This document shows, piece by piece, positions 27,238 to 36,988 of a stretch of DNA of 64,000 nucleotides. The DNA is from Streptomyces silvae (GTDB lineage: Bacteria; Actinomycetota; Actinomycetes; Streptomycetales; Streptomycetaceae). The stretch spans positions 1 to 64,000 of the forward strand of contig NZ_JAERUC010000028.1 in the NCBI RefSeq assembly GCF_016745505.1. The letters run 5' to 3'. The notes under the pieces are model-generated. The model did no database searches. It worked only from the letters and a program-made list of their open reading frames with translations, and had not been told where the DNA came from. Numbering within the stretch: position 1 is the stretch's first letter; the number at the start of each line of letters is the position of its first letter. A program made the position numbers and the translations under genes.

Positions 27238-28404
27238 TCAGCGGAAGACGCCGGTGTGGCCGAGGGAGTAGCGGCCGGGCTGCGGATAGACCGCGAGGCC
27301 GTGCGGACCGCTGCCGACCGGGATCCGGGCGAGCTGCTTGCCGCTGCGGGTGTCGATGGCGTAGACCTCGGCGTCGTAACGCCCGGAGAGCCAGAGCACC
27401 TTGCCGTCCGCCGAGACGCCGCCCATGTCCGGGCTGCCGCCGTCGGGGAGGTGCCACTTCCCGGTGAGCTTGTCCTTGCCGAAGTCGAAGACCGACACGG
27501 AGCCCTCGCCCCGGTTGGTGACGTACATCTGCCGGGAGTCCCGGCTGACGTAGAGCCCGTGGGCGCCCTTGCCGGTCGGCAGGAGCTTCGGTGTGGTGAA
27601 CGCCTTGCCGTCGAGCACCCACATGCCGTCGGCCATCATGTCGGCGATGTAGAAGGCCGAACCGTCCGGGGAGAGCTTCACGTCCTGGGGCATCGCGCCC
27701 TCCTTCGGCAGCTTCTGCTCCCCGATCACCTCCATCTTCTCCGTGTCGACCTTGAGGAGTTCGCCGGAGAACTCGCAGGAGACGATGAAGTACCGCCCGT
27801 CCGCCGAGAAGTCCGCGTGGTTGACGCCCGCGCAGTTCACCGGAACGGTCTTGGCGACCTTCATGGTCTGCGGGTCGCGGAAGACCAGTTCGCGGTCCAT
27901 GGAGGCCATGACCACGGCGTACTTGCCGTTCGGGGTGAAGTAGAGGTTGTACGGATCGGAGACGTCGAGCGTCCGGCCTGCCTTCCCGGTGGCCGGGTCG
28001 ATCGCGGTGAGGCTGTCGCCGAGGTCGTTGTTGACCCAGAGCGTCTTCAGGTCCCAGGAGGGCACGACGTGCTGCGGCTGGTTGCCGACGGGGATGGTCT
28101 CGACGACCTTGTACGTCGCCGGGTCGATCACCGACACGGTGTTGCTGTTGGTGTTGGGGACGTAGATCCGGGAGGGGAAGTCCTTGACCGCCGGGGCGAG
28201 CTTCCCCGCGCGGTCCGCCGCGTAGACGTCCTCGGGGTCCAGGACGGGCGGCATCCCGGGCAGCCCCGCCGGGGCCGCCGGCCGGTCGGCGGCGGCCTCC
28301 GTGCGGGAGGCGGCGGGGCGGGCGTGGTCCGCGGGGGCGGCGCAGGCGGCGAGCGCGGCGACGAGCAGGGCTGCGGCGGTGAGGGCGCGCGGGGAGGGAG
28401 GCAT
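27238..28404 (-). CDS. YncE-like beta-propeller lipoprotein
   Basis: A 388-residue lipoprotein. The signal peptide ends in the lipobox LAAC (Cys near residue 21). It is followed by an Ala/Pro linker and, from residue ~65, repeated 40-residue blades of the YVTN/NHL propeller type (IYVPNTNSNTVSVIDPATYKVVETIPVGNQPQHV, MYVTNRGEGSVSVFDFG and others). Such propellers bind partners or act as quinoprotein-like sensors. No catalytic residues are evident. The ATG overlaps the deacetylase stop (TGATG), so the two are made together and probably act together at the cell surface. The open frame upstream of 28404 is a shadow of the deacetylase gene. Confidence 0.9.
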   Translation of the reverse strand: MPPSPRALTAAALLVAALAACAAPADHARPAASRTEAAADRPAAPAGLPGMPPVLDPEDVYAADRAGKLAPAVKDFPSRIYVPNTNSNTVSVIDPATYKVVETIPVGNQPQHVVPSWDLKTLWVNNDLGDSLTAIDPATGKAGRTLDVSDPYNLYFTPNGKYAVVMASMDRELVFRDPQTMKVAKTVPVNCAGVNHADFSADGRYFIVSCEFSGELLKVDTEKMEVIGEQKLPKEGAMPQDVKLSPDGSAFYIADMMADGMWVLDGKAFTTPKLLPTGKGAHGLYVSRDSRQMYVTNRGEGSVSVFDFGKDKLTGKWHLPDGGSPDMGGVSADGKVLWLSGRYDAEVYAIDTRSGKQLARIPVGSGPHGLAVYPQPGRYSLGHTGVFR

Positions 28405-29252
28405 CAGGTCAACAGCTCCGTGGTGGTCACCGCGCGCAGTTGGCGCCGGTCGATTTCGGTGAGGAGGAGGGGCAGCGCGGCGACGGTGTCGCGGTAGCCG
28501 AAGTGCAGGCTCACCACGGAGCCGTTGCGGAGTTCGCCGGCGACCTTGCGGGTGACGGCCGCGACCCCGGGTGAGGTGAAGTCGAGGGAGTCCACGTCGT
28601 AGGAGAGCACGTGCGGGTATCCGGCCCGGCGTGCGAGGTCCTGGACGAGCGGGGTGGCGTGCTGGGCGCGCGAGGGTCTGAACCAGGTGCCGATCGAGCC
28701 GGTGAGCCGGCGCAGCCGCCGGGCGCAGCCGTCGATCTCCTCGTACGCCCGTGTCTCGTCCATCGTGTTGATGTCGAGGTGGCTCTGGGTGTGGTTGCCG
28801 AGGTCGTGGCCGCCGTCGAGGATCCGGCGGGCCATGCCGGGGTTCTGGTCGAGCCAGCTGCCGACGGCCAGGACGGTGAGCCGGGCACCGGCCCGTTCGG
28901 CCGCGGCGAGGACGGCCCGGGCCAGGACGGGGTCGCCCTGGCCGTGGAAGGTGAGGGCGACCCGGGGGCGGCTGCGGGGGCCGTGCTCGATCTCGGCCGG
29001 CTGCCCGGGGAGGCGCCGCGGGGCGGCGGCCGGGCGTACGGCGCCGTGGGCCTTCCGGGCACTCTGCGGTCCGGGGCTGCCGGGGGTGGCGCCCGGGGTG
29101 CCGGAGGTGTCCTCGCCGTTCCGCGCCGTACGGGCCGGGGGCCGCGTGGTTCCGTCCGGTGCGCAGCTCACGGCGGAGGCACCCGCCAGGACCGCTCCGG
29201 CCGCCGTACGCAGGGCGCCGCGGCGGGCCACCGGTGTCCTGCGACCGCTCAT
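28404..29252 (-). CDS. Polysaccharide deacetylase-like lipoprotein lacking the canonical Asp pair
   Basis: A 282-residue protein. A Tat-like signal (ARRGALRTAAG) and the Cys of a lipobox (AVSC, C30) indicate a membrane-anchored lipoprotein. The NodB-type fold starts near residue 97. The metal-binding HxxxH motif is present (H154, H158 in NHTQSH), but the usual TFDDGP signature reads TFHGQGDP (101-108), so the catalytic and first metal Asp pair is missing or displaced. Deacetylation of wall glycans is therefore uncertain. Activity could use the Asp at 107, or the protein may be a binding variant. ATG 29252 gives the signal peptide. It is coupled to the YncE-like gene. Confidence 0.87.
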   Translation of the reverse strand: MSGRRTPVARRGALRTAAGAVLAGASAVSCAPDGTTRPPARTARNGEDTSGTPGATPGSPGPQSARKAHGAVRPAAAPRRLPGQPAEIEHGPRSRPRVALTFHGQGDPVLARAVLAAAERAGARLTVLAVGSWLDQNPGMARRILDGGHDLGNHTQSHLDINTMDETRAYEEIDGCARRLRRLTGSIGTWFRPSRAQHATPLVQDLARRAGYPHVLSYDVDSLDFTSPGVAAVTRKVAGELRNGSVVSLHFGYRDTVAALPLLLTEIDRRQLRAVTTTELLT

Positions 29253-29483
29253 GGGCGTCCACCTCGGGTCGGTTCGGGTGCTGCTTCGACGGGACCCGAG
29301 ACACAGTAAGGCGACATGTATGGAAATACCGTGGTGGCGGGATGGAGGAACCACCACGCGGTGTTCGATGAATCACCGAGCGAAGTCGGCCGATACGCAG
29401 AGAATGCCAGGTGCGTGACCCATCACACCTGCGATTCATTACCCGAATGAGCAGATTTGTGGCGACATGCCCGTTTTAGGGTT

Positions 29484-29513
29484 TTGGCTCCGGGGTCGCC
29501 CGTCTGCCATAGT
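29484..29513 (+). promoter_or_regulatory. Orphan promoter-like sequence
   Basis: TTGGCT (29484-29489), an 18-bp spacer and CATAGT (29508-29513) on the plus strand within a gene-free stretch, facing no annotated gene. See the small RNA candidate that follows. Confidence 0.4.
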
Positions 29514-29519
29514 CGGGAG

Positions 29520-29632
29520 CACGACCTCCTCCGACCCGAGCCAGGTCCCCCGTGCGGCCGTGGACACACCCCCCATTCCGCGGCCCCCTCAGGAACCCCC
29601 GACGCGCCTCACCCAGGCCGACCGGGGGTTTC
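29520..29632 (+). ncRNA. Candidate small RNA
   Basis: Transcription from the orphan promoter would run through a pyrimidine/GC-rich stretch without a plausible gene. It would stop at a hairpin with an 8-bp stem AACCCCCG/CGGGGGTT (29594-29601 with 29623-29630) followed by TTTC-like bases. The product would be about 115 nt. The hairpin could instead serve the convergent ATP-binding protein gene. The rest of the 386-bp gap 29253-29638 holds the deacetylase leader and nothing else I can identify. Confidence 0.3.
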
Positions 29633-29638
29633 TGCGTG

Positions 29639-30154
29639 TCAGCGGTCGGTGGTGCGCATCTCGAACCAGGTGGTCTTCCCGCGCGGTAAGAGATCCACAC
29701 CCCACCGGTCGGAGAGCTTGTCGACCAGGAAGAGGCCGCGCCCGCTGACATCCATCTCCCGTACGGGCATGAGGCACGGCAGCCCGCGCGAGGGATCGCG
29801 CACCTCGATCCGGACCCAGCCGCGCCGGCGCAGCATCCGCAGGCCGAAAACCCGCGCCCCGGTATGCCGTACCGCGTTGCCCACGAGCTCCGAGACCAGT
29901 AGCACACCGTGTTCGGCGGTCTGCGGCGGAAGCTGCCACTGACGCAGCATCACGCACGAAGTGATCCGCCGGGCGGTCGCCGCGGACTCCGGACGGGAGG
30001 GCAGCCGGACTTCGCCCTCCGTCGGATTTCCGAACAACTCCAGCGCCTTGAACGCCTGTTCGTCTTCGACGGCAGTCGTCCAGCGCGCCGCTGTCGCACC
30101 ACTGTGCGGTCGCGGCTGTTCCACACCCTCGAGGCCCGCCATGCTCACCATCAT
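29639..30154 (-). CDS. ATP-binding protein, anti-sigma factor (RsbW/SpoIIAB-type) kinase fold
   Basis: A 171-residue protein with a HATPase_c domain at residues ~50-165. The N box is SELVGNAVRHTG, the G1 region VRDPSRGLP and the G2 region GRGLFLVDKLSDRWG. Streptomyces encodes dozens of such stand-alone kinases that phosphorylate anti-anti-sigma factors or bind sigma factors. The N-terminal 45 residues are not part of the fold. The start is uncertain among ATGs at 30154, 30151 and 30142. No cognate sigma or anti-anti-sigma gene is adjacent. Confidence 0.88.
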   Translation of the reverse strand: MMVSMAGLEGVEQPRPHSGATAARWTTAVEDEQAFKALELFGNPTEGEVRLPSRPESAATARRITSCVMLRQWQLPPQTAEHGVLLVSELVGNAVRHTGARVFGLRMLRRRGWVRIEVRDPSRGLPCLMPVREMDVSGRGLFLVDKLSDRWGVDLLPRGKTTWFEMRTTDR

Positions 30155-30327
30155 GGCCGTACAGAACGCTCTCTGTGACCGTTCCGGTGAATCCCCTTAC
30201 CGGAACCAGTCATTCCGGGCCGTTTCAACGGCATATGCCAGAGGCAGAAAAGGCCCCCGTGCAGCCACATCCACCTGCGGCGACGACGGGAGCCCAGGTA
30301 ATTGCACGAGCGGGGCGGACGCCGGGC

Positions 30328-30349
30328 CTTAAGGTTCTCTTAAGGTCCA
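30328..30349. promoter_or_regulatory. Two 11-bp direct repeats, response-regulator-like site
   Basis: CTTAAGGTTCT directly followed by CTTAAGGTCCA. An 11-bp period of direct repeats is the usual binding layout of OmpR/PhoB-type regulators. It lies about 175 bp upstream of the ATP-binding protein gene (minus strand). The rest of the 250-bp gap shows no gene. Confidence 0.35.
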
Positions 30350-30404
30350 GCTAATCCGCCCGCACGGATGAACGTGCGCGCCTCTGTACGCAACTCACGC
30401 TCGG

Positions 30405-31172
30405 TCAGAGGAATCGGGCCTTGCCCGGCCCCTCCTCCACGAAGCTGCGCATGCCGCGCTCGCGGTCCTCGGTGGCGAACAGGCCCGCGAACCAGTTCCG
30501 CTCGATCGTGAGCCCGGTGTCGATGTCCGTCTCCAGCCCCGCGTCCACGGACTCCTTGGCGGCCCGCAGCGCCAGGGCGGGCCCCTGCGCCAGCCGGGCG
30601 GCCCAGGCGCGCGCCTGCTCGTACACCTCGGCGGCGGGCACCACACGGTCCACGAGGCCGATCGCCAGGGCCTCCTCGGCCTTCACCTGACGGCCCGTGA
30701 AGATCAGGTCCTTGGCCTTCGACGGCCCCACCAGCCGGGCCAGGCGCTGGGTGCCGCCGGCGCCGGGGATCAGCCCCAGCAGGATCTCCGGCTGGCCGAG
30801 CTTCGCGTTGTCCGCGGCGATCCTGAAGTCGGCGCAGAGCGCGAGCTCGCAGCCGCCGCCCAGGGCGTAACCGGTGACGGCCGCGACCACGGGCTTGGGG
30901 ATGCGCGCCACGGCGGTGAAGGACTCCTGGAGGGCCCGGGAGCGTACGACCATCGCCGCGTGGTCCATCGCCTGCATCTCCTTGATGTCCGCGCCCGCCG
31001 CGAACACCTTCTCGCCGCCGTAGAGGATCACCGCGCGCACGTCCTCGCGCCGCCCGGCCTCCTCGGCGAGCTCGCGCAGCCGGTCCTGGACGGCGACGTC
31101 CAGGGCGTTCATGGGCGGCCGGTCCAGCCGGATGGTGCCGACGTTGTCGTGTACTTCGAGGGTTACGGTCAT
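30405..31172 (-). CDS. Enoyl-CoA hydratase/isomerase family protein (crotonase fold)
   Basis: A 255-residue crotonase. The oxyanion-hole regions are AAGADIKEMQ (~58-67) and ALGGGCELALCADFRIA, followed by GQPEILLGLIPGAGGTQRL, whose Glu pair positions match hydratases of fatty acid beta-oxidation. It should hydrate 2-enoyl-CoA to 3-hydroxyacyl-CoA in the cytoplasm. The gene is alone and no other beta-oxidation gene is nearby. Confidence 0.94.
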   Translation of the reverse strand: MTVTLEVHDNVGTIRLDRPPMNALDVAVQDRLRELAEEAGRREDVRAVILYGGEKVFAAGADIKEMQAMDHAAMVVRSRALQESFTAVARIPKPVVAAVTGYALGGGCELALCADFRIAADNAKLGQPEILLGLIPGAGGTQRLARLVGPSKAKDLIFTGRQVKAEEALAIGLVDRVVPAAEVYEQARAWAARLAQGPALALRAAKESVDAGLETDIDTGLTIERNWFAGLFATEDRERGMRSFVEEGPGKARFL

Positions 31173-31200
31173 GGGAGGCAGGTTAACCGCCGCTAACGCG

Positions 31201-31239
31201 GGCGGGCCCGGTGCCGTTGGTCACAGCACCGGGCCCGCC
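31201..31239 (-). terminator. Terminator after the first L,D-transpeptidase gene
   Basis: A 14-bp perfect stem (31201-31214 with 31226-31239) and an 11-nt loop, 13 bp beyond the stop on the minus strand and just upstream of the enoyl-CoA hydratase start. Confidence 0.8.
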
Positions 31240-31252
31240 TCGTGGAGCGGAT

Positions 31253-32503
31253 CTACTTGATCCACTCCGACCAGTCCATGTTCCAGCCGTTGAGGCCGTT
31301 GTCCGGCTGGATCACCTTGTCCTTGGAGTTCTTGACGATCACGACGTCGCCGATCAGGGAGTTGTCGAAGAGCCAGGCGGCGGGCGTCTTGCTGTCCCAG
31401 GCGCCCCGCACGTCCCGCAGGCCGACACAGCCGTGGCTGGTGTTGGTCGTACCGAAGATGCCGGACCCGCCCCAGTAGTTGCCGTGGATGAAGGTGCCCG
31501 AGGTCGACAGGCGCATGGCGTGCGGCACGTCCTTGATGTCGTACTCGCCGCCGAAGCCGACGGTGTCGCCGTTCATCCGGGTCACCTTGAGCTTCTCGCT
31601 GATGACCATCTGGCCGTTGTACGTGGTCGTGGCCGGGGCGCCCGCGGAGATCGGGATGTCCTTGATCTGCTTGCCGTCACGGACCACCTTCATCCGGTGG
31701 GAGCTCGCGTCGACCGTGGAGACCTGGCTGCGGCCGATGGTGAACTTCACGGTCTTGGCCTGCTTGCCGTAGACCCCCGGCCGCCCCTCGACGCCGTCGA
31801 GGTCCAGGCGCAGGGTCACCTTCGTGCCCGCCGCCCAGTACTCCTCGGGGCGGAAGTCGAGGCGGTCGTTGCCGAACCAGTGCGGCTCGATCTGCACGGC
31901 GGGCTCCGCCGTCACGCTGATCGCCTTCTCCACGGCGTCCGGGTCGGTGATCCCCCGGGTGAAGTGGATCGACACCGGCATGCCCACGCCGACCGTCGAA
32001 CCGTCCTCGGGCGTGTACTGCCCGATGAAGGTGTTCTGCGGGACCAGCGTGGTGAAGCTGGTGTCCTTCGCCGACTGGCGGCCCTTGTCGTCCTTGGCGA
32101 CCGCGTGCACCGTGTACTTGGTGGCGGCGGCCAGATGACGGTCGGGCACCCAGCTGAGGCCGTCCGCGGCGATCTTGCCCGCGACCGCCCCGCCCTTGGG
32201 GTCGGCGACCTTCACCGTGGTCAGCTTGCCCTGCGCGGCCGTGACCTTCAGCGCCCCGCTGGTCGCCACGTCGTCCGCGCCGTCCTTGGGCGCGATGGTC
32301 ACCACCGCCTGCGAGGCGCTGGTGTCGTCGACCTTCCCGCCCGGCTTCCCGCCGTTCTTGTCGGCGGCGTTCCCGTCACCGCCGCACGCGGTCACCAGCA
32401 ACAGCAGCGCGCCCAGTACCAGTGCGAGAAGTCCGCGGGCTCCGCGCCCGCGCCGTTCCCCGCCCGCGCCGGCCCATGCCCCCGATATCGGCTGCCCGTT
32501 CAA
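31253..32503 (-). CDS. L,D-transpeptidase lipoprotein with Ig-like domains (paralog 1)
   Basis: About 416 residues. The signal segment GLLALVLGALLLLVTAC gives a lipoprotein. Two immunoglobulin-like domains (~60-270) precede the YkuD catalytic domain, whose motif HGNYWGGSGIFGTTNTSHGC contains the nucleophilic Cys in SHGCVGLRD. It makes 3-3 cross-links in peptidoglycan, like mycobacterial LdtMt2. TTG 32503 is preferred since GGAG lies 9 nt upstream and it opens with MNGQPISG. An in-frame ATG at 32566 has no such site. It is adjacent to a second copy of the same family. Confidence 0.9.
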   Translation of the reverse strand: MNGQPISGAWAGAGGERRGRGARGLLALVLGALLLLVTACGGDGNAADKNGGKPGGKVDDTSASQAVVTIAPKDGADDVATSGALKVTAAQGKLTTVKVADPKGGAVAGKIAADGLSWVPDRHLAAATKYTVHAVAKDDKGRQSAKDTSFTTLVPQNTFIGQYTPEDGSTVGVGMPVSIHFTRGITDPDAVEKAISVTAEPAVQIEPHWFGNDRLDFRPEEYWAAGTKVTLRLDLDGVEGRPGVYGKQAKTVKFTIGRSQVSTVDASSHRMKVVRDGKQIKDIPISAGAPATTTYNGQMVISEKLKVTRMNGDTVGFGGEYDIKDVPHAMRLSTSGTFIHGNYWGGSGIFGTTNTSHGCVGLRDVRGAWDSKTPAAWLFDNSLIGDVVIVKNSKDKVIQPDNGLNGWNMDWSEWIK

Positions 32504-32660
32504 TGTGGTCGTCTCCCCTCGCACGGCCTGGCCCCGCCATGGCCCGCACCCCCGCGCGCTGTACATACGCGCTCGGCGCTAGATAATCACACCGCGCGTG
32601 GGGAGAACTCCCCCGGAATGTCACTGTTCCGTCCCAAGTCGGCCCGGGCCGCCCCCGGGT

Positions 32661-32687
32661 GGTCCCGGAGAGCGCCCCTCCGGGACC
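32661..32687 (-). terminator. Terminator after the second L,D-transpeptidase gene
   Basis: A 10-bp stem GGTCCCGGAG/CTCCGGGACC with a 7-nt loop, 19 bp beyond the stop on the minus strand. Confidence 0.7.
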
Positions 32688-32706
32688 TTCCCTGGTCAAA
32701 ACGGGG

Positions 32707-33927
32707 TCAGCGCAGGGCGGAGCCCGCCTTCCACTGCGCCCAGCCGATGTTCCAGCCGCCGAGGCCGTTGTCCGGCGCGACGGTCGCGTCGGTGGAGTTG
32801 ACCACCTCGACGACGTCGCCCACGAGCGTCCGCTCGAAGAACCAGCCGGCCGGGGTGTCCGAGCTGCCGCCCTTCACGTCACGCAGCCCGATGCAGCCGT
32901 GGCTGGTGTTCTCGGAGCCGAAGATGTCCGGGGACTCCCAGTAGTTGCCGTGCAGGAAGGTGCCCGACTTCGTCAGCCGGATGGCGTGGGGCACGTCCTT
33001 GATGTCGTACTCACCGCCGAAGCCGACGGTGCTGCCGTCCATGCGGGTCACGTCGTGCAGCTCCGAGACGACCATCTTCCCGTTGTACGTGGTCGTCTTC
33101 TCGGCGCCCGCGGTGATCGGCACCGTGCTGACGACCTCACCGTCGCGGCGCACCTCCATGGTGTGTGCCTGGGCGTCCACCACGGACGTCTGGGAGCGGC
33201 CCACCCGGAAGGACACCTCCTTCTGCTGGCTGCCGTAGACCCCCGGCGCGCCCTCCACGTCGCGCAGGCCCACGTCGACGGTGACCTCGGTCCCCGGCTC
33301 CCAGTAGGTGGCGGGGCGGAAGTCGAGCCGTTCCTTGCCGAACCAGTGGCCGACGACCTCGACCTCGGGTTCCGTGGTGATCCGGATGGCCTTCTCCACC
33401 GCGGCACGGTTCTTGACGGGCCGGTTGAAGTCGAAGGAGACGATCATGCCGGTGCCCACGGTGGACCGGTTCTCGGGCTTGAAGTAGCCGATGAAGCGGT
33501 CCTTGGGGACGAGCGTGGTGAAGGTGGTGCTGCGGGCCGAGCGGTGGCCGTCGCCGTCGACGGCGACGGCCTCCACGCTGTACTTCCCGGCCAGCCCCAG
33601 CCGGTACCCGTCGTCCCTGGGGGCCCAGGACCGGCCGTCCTGCGCGATCCGGCCCGGCACCTCCCGGTGTTCCGCGTCCTCCATCCGGGTCACCTTCACC
33701 CGCTCCAGCCGTCCGTCGGGGACGGTGACCTGGAGCCGGCTGTCGGCGCCCACGTTCTCGGCGCCGTCCTTGGGGACGATCCGGATGGCGTCCCCGGGTG
33801 ACCGGTCGTCCCCGAAGAACGACGTTGCCTCGGTGCAGCCCGTCAGTACGGCCAGCACGGTGAACAGTCCTGCCCATGTCAGCACGGCGGCCGAACCCGC
33901 CCGTGCTCTCTTCGCTACGTGGTTCAC
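32707..33927 (-). CDS. L,D-transpeptidase lipoprotein with Ig-like domains (paralog 2)
   Basis: About 406 residues. The signal peptide (VLTWAGLFTVLAVLTGC) is lipidated at its Cys. Ig-like domains follow, then a YkuD domain with the catalytic motif HGNYWESPDIFGSENTSHGC and IGLRD. It resembles its neighbour across the whole length, implying tandem duplication followed by divergence. GTG 33927 is the most upstream codon that gives a normal signal peptide. A GGGGGAGG stretch lies almost on top of it, so the exact start is uncertain. The frame open to 34311 is not coding. It is divergent from glgX. Confidence 0.9.
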   Translation of the reverse strand: MNHVAKRARAGSAAVLTWAGLFTVLAVLTGCTEATSFFGDDRSPGDAIRIVPKDGAENVGADSRLQVTVPDGRLERVKVTRMEDAEHREVPGRIAQDGRSWAPRDDGYRLGLAGKYSVEAVAVDGDGHRSARSTTFTTLVPKDRFIGYFKPENRSTVGTGMIVSFDFNRPVKNRAAVEKAIRITTEPEVEVVGHWFGKERLDFRPATYWEPGTEVTVDVGLRDVEGAPGVYGSQQKEVSFRVGRSQTSVVDAQAHTMEVRRDGEVVSTVPITAGAEKTTTYNGKMVVSELHDVTRMDGSTVGFGGEYDIKDVPHAIRLTKSGTFLHGNYWESPDIFGSENTSHGCIGLRDVKGGSSDTPAGWFFERTLVGDVVEVVNSTDATVAPDNGLGGWNIGWAQWKAGSALR

Positions 33928-34081
33928 GCCTCCCCCAACGACGTGGCCGCCCCGGGGAAACGTGAGTGCGGGCCGCCCGGTGGGCAGAACAGAGGGGAGG
34001 ACACCGCTCGGAAGACCGCGGCCGGGACGCCGCGCACTCCTACGGCGGGTGGCCGCTCCTACGAGCCGCAGGAGGCTAGAG

Positions 34082-36316
<2,235 letters not shown>

Positions 36317-36331
36317 GCGGGCGGGGCCGGC

Positions 36332-36988
36332 TCAGCCGAGGATGCCGCGTTCGTAGGCGAGCGCGACGGCCGCCGCGCGGTCCTTCGCGCCCAGTTTGGC
36401 GAAGACATGGGTGAGGTGCGTCTTCACGGTCGCCTCGCTGATGAACAGCTCGGCGGCGATCTCCCGGTTCGAGGTGCCCCGGGCGACGAGCCGGAGCACC
36501 TCGCACTCGCGCGCGGACAGCGACTCGTGGCCGGGCGCGGCCGGGGCGCGCACCCGTGAGACGAGCCGGGAGGCGACGGCCGGCGACAGCACGGTACGGC
36601 CGTCGGCGGCGGCGCGTACGGCGGTGAAGAGCTCGTCGCGGGGCGCGTCCTTGAGCAGATAGCCGGTCGCGCCCGCCTCGATGGCGGGCAGGGTGTCGGA
36701 GTCCGTGTCGTACGTGGTGAGGACGAGCACCCTGGAGCGGGCGCCGAGCCGGGTGAGCTCGGCGATGGCGGCCACTCCCCCGCCGCCCGGCATCCGCAGG
36801 TCCATCAGGACGACGTCGGGGTCGAGGCGGGTGGTGAGCTCCACGGCGGCCACGCCGTCCGCCGCCTCGCCGAGCACCTCGAAGCCGGGCGCGGAGCTGA
36901 ACATCCCGCGCAGACCGTCCCGTACGACGGGGTGGTCGTCGACGAGCACGAGGGTGATGACGCGGGTGGTTCCGGTGGCCTCGTTCAT
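36332..36988 (-). CDS. NarL/LuxR-type response regulator
   Basis: A 218-residue regulator. The receiver domain (1-125) has phospho-acceptor D63 (LMDLRMPG) and an acidic pocket at LVDDHP. The LuxR helix-turn-helix (~150-215) contains LSARECEVLRLVARGTSNREIAAELFISEATVKTH. It overlaps the histidine kinase gene by 4 bp and ends the four-gene operon ATPase/permease/kinase/regulator. It probably controls the exporter. Confidence 0.95.
   Translation of the reverse strand: MNEATGTTRVITLVLVDDHPVVRDGLRGMFSSAPGFEVLGEAADGVAAVELTTRLDPDVVLMDLRMPGGGGVAAIAELTRLGARSRVLVLTTYDTDSDTLPAIEAGATGYLLKDAPRDELFTAVRAAADGRTVLSPAVASRLVSRVRAPAAPGHESLSARECEVLRLVARGTSNREIAAELFISEATVKTHLTHVFAKLGAKDRAAAVALAYERGILG

Noticed and set aside
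26308..28497. 729-codon plus-strand frame over the DUF4185 end, EF-hand and YncE-like genes
   Set aside because: It crosses three real genes and a terminator, and the product is low-complexity Arg/Pro/Val noise.
28405..29439. Long N-terminal extension of the YncE-like protein
   Set aside because: It lies within the deacetylase gene in another frame. The start at 28404 gives a proper lipoprotein signal peptide.
33491..34081. Upstream extension of GlgX
   Set aside because: It overlaps the divergent L,D-transpeptidase gene. GTG 34082 has an ideal ribosome site and fits family length.
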